Positions 1-6,961 of a stretch of 6,961 nt of DNA are shown here, piece after piece (the first letter of the stretch is position 1; each line of letters begins with the position of its first letter). The stretch is from assembly GCA_013693835.1 (NCBI GenBank), contig CP059260.1, forward strand, positions 1,843,830-1,850,790. Reading direction: 5' to 3'. The position numbers were made by a program, and so were the translations under genes. Origin of the DNA: Brevundimonas sp. Its GTDB lineage: Bacteria; Pseudomonadota; Alphaproteobacteria; Caulobacterales; Caulobacteraceae. The notes under the pieces were generated by a model. It was not told the DNA's origin and ran no database searches. It was given only the letters and a program-made list of their open reading frames with translations.

Positions 1-129
1 TTGCACCGGGCCTGGCCCGAAGCGACGTTTGAGGTCATTCCCGATGCTGGTCATGCCTCGTCAGAGCCGGGCATCATCGATAGTCTGGTGCGCGGAACCG
101 ACTGGGCAGCGGGTCTGCCGGACGCCTAG
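1..129 (+). CDS. pip: Prolyl aminopeptidase (proline iminopeptidase), C-terminal fragment
   Basis: Frame 1 is open from the first base and ends at TAG 127-129, giving the last 42 residues of a protein cut by the window edge. It reads HRAWPEATFEVIPDAGHASS, then EPGIIDSLVRGTDWAAG. The DAGHA segment matches the region around the catalytic His of the alpha/beta-hydrolase prolyl aminopeptidases (peptidase family S33), and the following SEPGI is typical of that family's C-terminus. These cytoplasmic enzymes remove N-terminal proline from peptides. The Ser and Asp of the catalytic triad would lie outside the window. The gene converges on the DUF6173-like gene, and the two stop codons overlap. Another S33 hydrolase cannot be fully excluded from so short a piece. 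Confidence 0.8.
   Translation: MHRAWPEATFEVIPDAGHASSEPGIIDSLVRGTDWAAGLPDA
126..129. other. Shared CTAG supplying both convergent stop codons
   Basis: The palindrome CTAG gives TAG to the plus-strand aminopeptidase gene (127-129) and TAG to the minus-strand DUF6173-like gene (128-126). The two coding regions overlap by four bases, so there is no room for a terminator between them, and the two transcripts must overlap at their 3' ends. Confidence 0.85.
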
Positions 130-599
130 CGCTTGCGGATGCCCGAGTTGGTCTTTCGCACCAGCTCGGACAACTGAAAACCGATGCGCCGGGCCTCAGG
201 CTGGTCATCGGGCTTCCGGCGGGCCTCCAGCACCACATTGATCTGTCCGTAGTGCTGGATCAGACGCATCGGCTTGCCGTCGGCGTTCTTGCCCAGGAAC
301 AGGATCATATCCGGCCCCCAGAAGCCGATGTCCTCGATCTGCATGAGGCCATCGCCCGGCAGGCCGACCACCCGCGCGGCCACCTCCTCGTCCTGATTCA
401 GGCCCTTCTCGAAGTCCTCGATCAACTTGGACAGGCGCACGAACGCCCACTCAGCGGGATTCTCGCGCATCCGCACGCCATCAGTCAGGGCTGCGGACTG
501 TTCCGGGGAGGCATTGGGCAGGACCGGTTCGGGACACGGGGTGTCGCCACAGTCCGAGAACATGGCGGGATCGGCTTTGACGGCAGCATCTTTACTCAT
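126..599 (-). CDS. DUF6173-like protein of unknown function, last gene of the elongation operon
   Basis: An intact 157-residue protein with ATG at 599 and TAG at 128-126. Residues 1-45 are acidic, proline/alanine-rich and probably disordered. The core from about 48 to 150 starts with NPAEWAFVRLSKLIEDFEKG and continues through GLMQIEDIGFWGPDMILF, a GKNADGKPMRLIQH hairpin-like stretch, INVVLEARRK and ARRIGFQL. This layout resembles DUF6173, which I recall as a family of small alphaproteobacterial proteins without known function; a domain search has not been run. There is no signal peptide or membrane segment, so it should be cytoplasmic. The start lies 29 bases after the rodA stop with no terminator between them, and only a weak GGCGGG precedes the ATG. 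Co-transcription with rodA is inferred. Unlike its upstream neighbours, it has no frame break. Confidence 0.75.
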   Translation of the reverse strand: MSKDAAVKADPAMFSDCGDTPCPEPVLPNASPEQSAALTDGVRMRENPAEWAFVRLSKLIEDFEKGLNQDEEVAARVVGLPGDGLMQIEDIGFWGPDMILFLGKNADGKPMRLIQHYGQINVVLEARRKPDDQPEARRIGFQLSELVRKTNSGIRKR

Positions 600-628
600 C
601 CCGCCAGCCTAGCGCGGAAAATCCTGCA

Positions 629-1782
629 TCAAAACAGGCTGTGACCCTTCGGCAGCTCGGCATAGCGGTGCACCCGCGCCGACATGACCAGGCCAAACCC
701 GATCATGACCGTCAGCATCACCGCACCGCCATAGCTCATCAGCGGCATCGGCACCCCACGACGGGGGCCAAGCCCATCACCATGGCCCCATTGATCAGCA
801 CATACAGCGCAAAGGTCGCCGTCATGCCGGCCGCGGCCAGCCGTCCGAAGTGGCTGTGGGTGGTCGACGCGATCCGGAGGGCAATAAAGATGATGGCCAT
901 ATAGCAGGCGATCAGACCGAACGACCCGACAAAGCCGAACTCCTCCCCAGCGCCGCGAAGATGAAGTCGGTCTGCTTCTCGGGCAGGAACTCCAGCTGGC
1001 TCTGGCTACCCAGGCCATAGCCGCGTCCGAACAGGCCACCTGAGCCAATGGCGATCTTGGACTGGACGATCTGATAGCCCTTGCCCGCCACGTCTGCCTC
1101 TGGGTTGAGGAAGGTCATGACCCGATGGCGCTGATAGTCGTGCATGCCGAACATGACGTAGAGGGGGACGGCGAAAACAGCCACGCCCCCGCAATACCGA
1201 TGATCCACCAACTCAGGCCGGCGGCGAACATGATGGCTGCGCCGGTCAGTCCTATCAGCATGGCCGATCCGAGATCTGGCTGGTGCGCCACCAACAGGAA
1301 CGGCAAGCCCACGATCAGGGCGGGCACAATCAACTTCCAGTGCAGACGGGCTTCCTGGGCGGTTGCCCCGTGATACCAGCGCGCCAGGGCCAGCACTACG
1401 CCGATCTTCATGAGTTCCGACGGCTGGAGGCGCGTGATGCCAAGATCCAGCCAGCGCGTAGCCCCCATGGCAGTATATCCCAGGCCTGGCACCTCGATCA
1501 GCGCCAGCATCAACAGAGCCACGCCATAAACGACCCAACTGAAGCGTACCACCATTTGATGTGCACCAGCGACAGCGCCAGCATGATGACCAGACAAATG
1601 GCAAATCGGATCAAGTGCTTGGCCGCCCACGGCTCCCAGCTGCCCTTGGCAACCGAATAGAGCATCAGGGCTCCGGTGCCCGCGACGATGCACAATAGCC
1701 CAACAAAACGCCAATCGATCTGGGCCAGCTTGGACGAGGTGCGGTCCTGTTCGCCGGGACGGCTGATGGCCGATGCGGTCAT
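629..1782 (-). CDS. rodA: RodA, SEDS peptidoglycan glycosyltransferase (four apparent frameshifts)
   Basis: RodA is the inner-membrane SEDS enzyme that polymerises lipid II into glycan strands together with PBP2. ATG 1782 overlaps the mrdA stop (ATGA), and AGGAG at 1795-1791 gives an 8-base spacing. Conserved pieces in order are: N-terminal SKLAQIDWRFVGLL; GATRWLDLGITRLQPSELMK; HQPDLGSAMLIGLTGA; MHDYQRHRVMTFLNPEAD; IQSKIAIGSGGLFGRGYG; EFLPEKQTDFIFAALG, whose Asp matches the essential residue known as D262 in E. coli RodA; then GLAPVVG and VPMPLMSYGG. The stop is TGA 631-629. These pieces lie in different frames. Breaks fall near 1548-1551, in the C-run 1186-1190, in CCCC 945-948 and in CCCC near 753-757. 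One base added at each site restores a single 385-residue protein, the usual RodA length. Sequence error is more likely than a true pseudogene. Confidence 0.88.
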
Positions 1783-3823
1783 TGCGGCGGCTCCTCAAGA
1801 TAGGGACGAGGTCCACTGGTCGCCGAAGGGCGTGCGCGGCGGGCCGAACGCCGGGGTGCCGCGCGAGGCTCAGGCGGCGGTGCGGCAGCCTCTGGGCGGC
1901 ACCGACTTCGCCGAGTTGTTCGTCTGAAACCTGAGTATCGGGCTCTGGCGGCAGAGGCCGCGTAATACGGTCACGCATTTCCGGGTCCTTCAGCAGGACC
2001 GTGCGCATGACCTCGCGGGCGCACGGGGCCGCCGCCGTGCCGCCGCCGCGGCGCCATGTTCGATGATCACCGCCACTGCATAGCGAGGTTGATCAATCGG
2101 CGCGAACGCAATGAAAAGGTTGTGATCTTTCAATGCCCAAACGTTAGATTTCCGGGTCCCGGTGCCATAGTCGCGCGATTGCGCGGTTCCCGTTTTACCG
2201 GCCATCTGGATGTCGCCCAGGCCGAGTTGAGACTGGCGATAAGCCGTCCCCGAGCGATCGTTGGCCACGGCAATCATACCAGCACGCACGATGTCGAGGT
2301 GCTCCGTCGAAAACGGTAAGTTCGGGAAGGTGGACCGCGGCCGGTCAACTCCACCGATGGACTTGAACAGGCGCGGCTGGACCGACTTGCGCCCATTGGC
2401 CAGGCGCGAGGTGAAGACCGCCAGCTGCAAACAGTTGACCGACACCGCTCCCTGCCCGATGGCCACGGATGTCGTCTCCCCGGATGCCAGACCGGATCGT
2501 GCGGGAAGGTCTCACGCTTCCAGGCGGTCGACGGCAGCAGACCCCGTCGTTGGTTGCCGATGCCGATGTCGCATTCCTGATAGAAGCCGAGCTTCTCGGC
2601 CGCCGCCTTGATCAGATCGACCCCGGCGCGATTGCACATGGCGTAGAAGTAGACGCCGCAGGAGTTCTTGATGGCGTTGTGCATGTCCTGGGACCCGTGC
2701 ACGCCCCAGCACCTCTGCACCTTGTTGCCCGTGCGCCAGGACCCGCGACACACCACCCGCTCAGCCGGATTGACCCCGGCCTCCAACAGCGCCAGCGCCG
2801 TGGCAGGCTTGAACGTCGAACCGGGCGGAAACGTGCCGTAGATCGCCTTATCCAAAAGCGGTTTGCGCTCGTAGTCAGCCAGGGCCCGATAGATGCGCGT
2901 CGGCACCCCAGAGACGAACAGGTTTGGGTCGAAGGACGGCGAGGACACCATGCACAGCACGTCGCCGTTGCGCACGTCCATGACCACGCAACTGCCGCTC
3001 TCGTCCCCGAACACCTCCAGCGCCCGGTTCTGGACATCGGCGTCCAGGGTCATGATCACTTCTTCGCCGGGCACGGGCTCCTTGGAGCCTTCGACGTCCT
3101 CGGCCACGACGCGCCCGCGGGCGTCAACCTCAACCCGCAGGCCACCCGCCTCGCCTCTCAGCTCCGCGTCCAGCGACTTCTCCACGCCCTGACGTCCAAT
3201 GCGGTAGGCAGGGTTGTAGAGAATCCGGGCACCGGCTCGCCCTTGTCGCGCAAGGCCTGCACATCCCGATCCGAGACCTTGGCGACGTAACCGATGACAT
3301 GGGCAAACGAGCCGCCAAACGGGTAGTAGCGCGTCTCGTGCATATCGGCCATGACGCCCGGCAGTTCCTGGGCGTAGGTTGACGCGCGCGAACTCGTCCC
3401 AGTCCAGATCGCTCTTGACCGGCACCGGAAAAAGCGCGGGGCAGCGTTCACGTCATTGATGATGCTGCGACGGCGGTCCAGCGTATCGGGCAGCAGCCGA
3501 CCCAGCAGGTCCAGTGTCTGGTCCAGGTCCTGGGTTTCGTCGCGCACCACAAGCACGCGGAAACTGGGCCGGTTGCCGGCGATGACAACGCCATTGCGGT
3601 CCTTGATCAGGCCTCGCGGAGGCGGCCGCAGACGGAAGTTGAACTGGTTGGCTGTCGACAGGGTGGCGTAGCGCTGGGCCTGGATAATCTGCAGCTGTGC
3701 CAGGCGCCCGGTCAGGATCAATCCGCCCACCGCAGTCAGACCGCCCAGAACAAAGGTCCGGCGCAGGAACGAGCCCTGCCGTTCATTGACATCCGAGAAA
3801 AAGATCGACGGTTCCGAGCTCAT
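1779..3823 (-). CDS. mrdA: Penicillin-binding protein 2, elongasome transpeptidase (six apparent frameshifts)
   Basis: PBP2 cross-links side-wall peptidoglycan as the partner of RodA. ATG 3823 overlaps the mreD stop (ATGA). The N-terminus has a short cytoplasmic tail and one membrane anchor (about residues 22-45, RTFVLGGLTAVGGLILTGRL), followed by the pedestal domain (RYYPFGGSFAHVIGYVAKVS, then YRIGRQGVEKSLD). In the transpeptidase domain PPGSTFK carries the catalytic Ser (codon 2819-2817, about residue 337 after repair) and AGKTGTAQ carries the KTG motif (Lys about 545). The second motif reads SCG where S-x-D or S-x-N is usual. Breaks lie near 3427-3433, 3376-3378 (two bases missing or one extra), 3225-3229, 2478-2481, 2048-2051 and 1894-1896. 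Repair gives about 683 residues with a Pro/Ala/Arg-rich tail that ends at TGA 1781-1779 on the rodA start. Confidence 0.88.
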
Positions 3824-4334
3824 CGAAACCTCACGCCGCCATCGTCAAACCGCTCCAGCATCCAGTGGGCGATTGGGAACAGCAGGATCGTCGGAATGAA
3901 CTGAAACAGCATGCCGATCAGGCTGGGCATGTTGCCGACGCTCAAGGTCGTGATGCAAAGGCCAGCAGCATGGCCGCAAGGCAGGCCCCAGTACCAGCCG
4001 AACAGCGTCTGAGTGTCTTGCCCCGCCAGAATGGGTCGGGCCGCCAGGATCAGCACATAGGCCGAAACCAGGCTGATGACCCACAGGCCCACCGGTCCGC
4101 CCCAGAACTTGTCGAGAAACAGCCCCAAGAGGCCAAGCGCCAGCGGTGCCAGGAATGAGGGTCGATCTGGGGCCAGGCAAAGGCCAACACCAAGGGCCAT
4201 ACCGGCTCTGGCGGGTTCAGGCCGAATAACTTGGCCGGCGTGGCGAGGATGATGGTGCACAGGATTGCAATCAGGGAGGGAATGACGATCCATTGCCCTG
4301 GTCCGACAACCCGGACCGCCATGGGCCGACGCAT
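3820..4334 (-). CDS. mreD: Rod shape-determining membrane protein MreD (one apparent frameshift)
   Basis: MreD is a small polytopic inner-membrane protein that works with MreC in the elongation complex. ATG 4334 overlaps the mreC stop as TGATG, with a strong AGGAGG at 4346-4341 six bases upstream. The protein is hydrophobic, with about five membrane segments, for example WIVIPSLIAILCTIIL near the N-terminus and ISLVSAYVLILAA in the middle. The stretch PSFLAPLALGLLGLFLDKF followed by WGGPVG matches the conserved MreD core. The frame changes in GGGG 4169-4172: upstream reads LVLAFAW, and adding one base gives FAWPPDRPSFLAPL. The repaired length is 171 residues, normal for MreD. The stop TGA 3822-3820 overlaps the mrdA ATG, so translation is probably coupled. 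Confidence 0.87.
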
Positions 4335-5294
4335 CAGCGTCCTCCTGTTGCCGGCGACGGCGTGGCTGTCGCTGACGGGGCCGGTGCAGCCGCCGCCGGT
4401 GCAGGTCCGAGGCTCGCCAGCGGTGGCGCGTTCAGGTCATCGGCACCTATGCCATAGCCGAAGTCGCGGTAGAGCATGATCCGCACATAGTCGATGGCCC
4501 CGCGGTCCGAGAACAGCTTGACCCGCCAGGTGCCATCGATTCCGCGCGCAGCGACCCCTATGGGCAGTCCGCGGGGCAATCCTCCCCATCACCCGACGTC
4601 AGGATACGATCGCCGGACTGGATGGCCTGCTGCCCCCGCACGAATGCCAGTCTGGGGTTGCCCGAGCCGTCTCCGGTCAGAATGGCGCGGGCGTCGGTCC
4701 GATCGATCAGCACCGGGATCCGGCTGGACACATCAGAGACCAGCAGCATGCGGCTGACGCCACCGGACGTTCCGACGACGCGCCCGACCAGACCGTGCTC
4801 GTTGATCACCGGATTTCCGACCGTGACGCCCTGCCGCGTGCCGACATCCAGCAGGCGGGATCGGGCAAAGGGCCCTCGCGATCCGAAATCGAACGGGCGG
4901 TGCGAAGCTCAACCGGCGGCTCGGTACGCAACCCCAGCATTGCCTCATAGCGGGCGTTGACGTTCTTCAGGGCGATGGCCTGGTCGCGCCAGGGCTGCAG
5001 CTCTTCCAGTTGCTTCTTCAGCTTGCGATTTTCTGAGACGGCAAAGAAGTAGTCGCCGATATAGTCGCTGATGGAACCGGCCCAGCGCACGGGTGCGGCA
5101 AAGATGCCGTTGACGGGCCCGGCCACAGCATCAAAGCCTTGGCGGGTGTTTGCATAGGTTTCGCCTTCGGCATCGCCGCGGCGGTCGGCGACCAGCATGA
5201 CAATGGCCACCGCAATGACACCCACAGCCACGATGCCCGCCAACCAAGTCAGCGGGGTCTTCAAACCATCAAACGGTCCGCCGCGAAAAGCCAC
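4334..5294 (-). CDS. mreC: Cell shape-determining protein MreC (two apparent frameshifts)
   Basis: MreC is a bitopic protein whose periplasmic part is thought to scaffold and activate PBP2/RodA. GTG 5294 is chosen as start because AGAGGAAGG (5309-5301) lies six bases upstream and the reading AFRGGPFDGLKTPLTW fits alphaproteobacterial MreC starts. One membrane segment follows (about residues 15-36, LAGIVAVGVIAVAIVMLVA), then a coiled-coil-like stretch (SENRKLKKQLEELQPWRDQA). The beta domain has INEHGLVGRVVGTSGGVSRM, SSRIPVLIDRT, GDRILTSGDG and PRGLPIGVAARG. Breaks occur in CCC 4873-4875 and CCCC 4584-4587; one base added at each joins all segments. The repaired protein is 320 residues and ends in a low-complexity Ala/Pro tail (PAPAAAAPAPSATATPSPAT). 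Its TGA 4336-4334 shares a base with the mreD ATG. Confidence 0.87.
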
Positions 5295-5425
5295 GACGCG
5301 CCTTCCTCTGGAGCAATGAGAATCAGCGTCCCGAAAAACGCCGGTGAAATCCAGCCTATCGCAAGAACCAGGCCATTTTGGAATGGCCTGACCCGCGCTG
5401 AAAATTTGTAAGCCCGCGCGCCCGC
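5295..5425 (-). other. mreB-mreC spacer with a perfect hairpin at 5369-5390
   Basis: These 131 bases separate the mreB stop from the mreC GTG. At 5369-5390 CAGGCCATT and AATGGCCTG pair perfectly (9 bp) around a four-base loop. Read on the minus strand, the hairpin is followed by GGTTCTTGCG and not a T-run, so it is not a standard rho-independent terminator. It could act as an attenuator, an RNA-processing site or a 3' end stabiliser for mreB mRNA. I see no convincing promoter in the spacer. Confidence 0.6.
5301..5309 (-). promoter_or_regulatory. Ribosome binding site deciding the mreC GTG start
   Basis: AGAGGAAGG on the minus strand lies six bases before GTG 5294. The upstream frame stays open further but has no comparable site and no MreC-like residues, so this site fixes the start. 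Confidence 0.65.
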
Positions 5426-6719
<1,294 letters not shown>

Positions 6720-6961
6720 ATGAGCCTGACTGAGGACCTCTGCCCGATCCCCGACATCGCCCCGATGTCATCGCCTGCCGACCTGGATGCGGCAGTGGAA
6801 TCCGCGCGCGCGGCGGTCGGTCTGCCGGTCGGATCTCGGGTGGCGGCAGCCATGTCCGGCGGGGTCGACAGCACGGTCGTAGCGGCCCTCTTGCACAAGG
6901 CCGGCTATGATGTCGTGGGCGTCACGCTTCAGCTCTACGACCACGGCGCGGCGCTGAAGAA
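6720..6961 (+). CDS. mnmA: tRNA-specific 2-thiouridylase MnmA, N-terminal fragment
   Basis: MnmA makes 2-thiouridine at the wobble position 34 of Lys, Glu and Gln tRNAs, using ATP and sulfur passed from a cysteine desulfurase relay. The visible 80 residues contain [20 protein letters not shown], the PP-loop ATP pyrophosphatase motif (SGGVDS), followed by [20 protein letters not shown], typical of the family. The window ends in the frame, so the catalytic cysteines are not visible. About 40 residues precede the PP-loop, which is longer than in many MnmA proteins. The start is uncertain: ATG 6720 has no clear Shine-Dalgarno, ATG 6765 is a plausible shorter start, and GTG 6693 or 6711 would be longer. 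It is divergent from mreB, and no frame break is seen. Confidence 0.88.
   Translation, partial: MSLTEDLCPIPDIAPMSSPADLDAAVESARAAVGLPVGSRVAAAMSGGVDSTVVAALLHKAGYDVVGVTLQLYDHGAALK

Noticed and set aside
252..644. A 130-codon plus-strand frame
   Set aside because: It is antisense to the DUF6173-like gene and the rodA end, and its His/Leu/Gln-rich translation is typical of a shadow frame.
1115..2008. An uninterrupted minus-strand frame joining the PBP2 tail to the middle of RodA, as if a fusion protein
   Set aside because: It arises from two base losses (near 1894-1896 and 1548-1551). The true PBP2 stop and RodA start overlap inside it, and the section between is not protein-like in that frame.
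2469..3290. A 273-codon open frame on the plus strand
   Set aside because: It lies wholly antisense to conserved PBP2 sequence. Long open mirror frames are common in GC-rich DNA, and its translation resembles no family I know.

Overview
The window is GC-rich DNA that looks like an alphaproteobacterium of the Caulobacter/Brevundimonas type. The evidence is the MreB, PBP2 and RodA sequences, the gene order, and the MreB start reading MFS followed by [13 protein letters not shown]. This lineage call is from recognition only; no search was run. The core is the cell-elongation (elongasome) operon, read right to left on the minus strand: mreB, mreC, mreD, mrdA (PBP2), rodA, and then a small DUF6173-like gene.

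Layout: positions 1-129 hold the 3' end of a plus-strand prolyl aminopeptidase gene. It meets the DUF6173-like gene (126-599, minus) tail to tail, and one CTAG supplies both stop codons. rodA (629-1782), mrdA (1779-3823), mreD (3820-4334) and mreC (4334-5294) follow, with chained start/stop overlaps. A 131-base gap carrying a perfect 9-bp hairpin separates mreC from mreB (5426-6456). A divergent intergenic region (6457-6719) leads to the 5' end of mnmA on the plus strand (6720 to window end).

How the genes work together: MreB forms membrane-bound filaments. MreC and MreD link them to the RodA glycosyltransferase and PBP2 transpeptidase pair, which builds side-wall peptidoglycan. The DUF6173-like gene sits 29 bases after rodA in the same direction and may be co-transcribed. 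mnmA (tRNA 2-thiouridylation) and the aminopeptidase are unrelated housekeeping neighbours.

The striking feature is that all five elongasome genes are broken by frame changes, about 17 sites in 4.8 kb. Nearly every one is repaired by adding one base, often in a short G/C run. After repair all five have normal lengths, intact motifs and intact start/stop overlaps. The likeliest cause is uncorrected under-called bases in the sequence, not gene decay. I annotate them as repaired full-length genes. I found no mobile element, CRISPR array, RNA gene or clearly new system; the best leads are the DUF6173-like gene after rodA, the mreB-mreC hairpin, and a Gly in the second active-site motif of PBP2.
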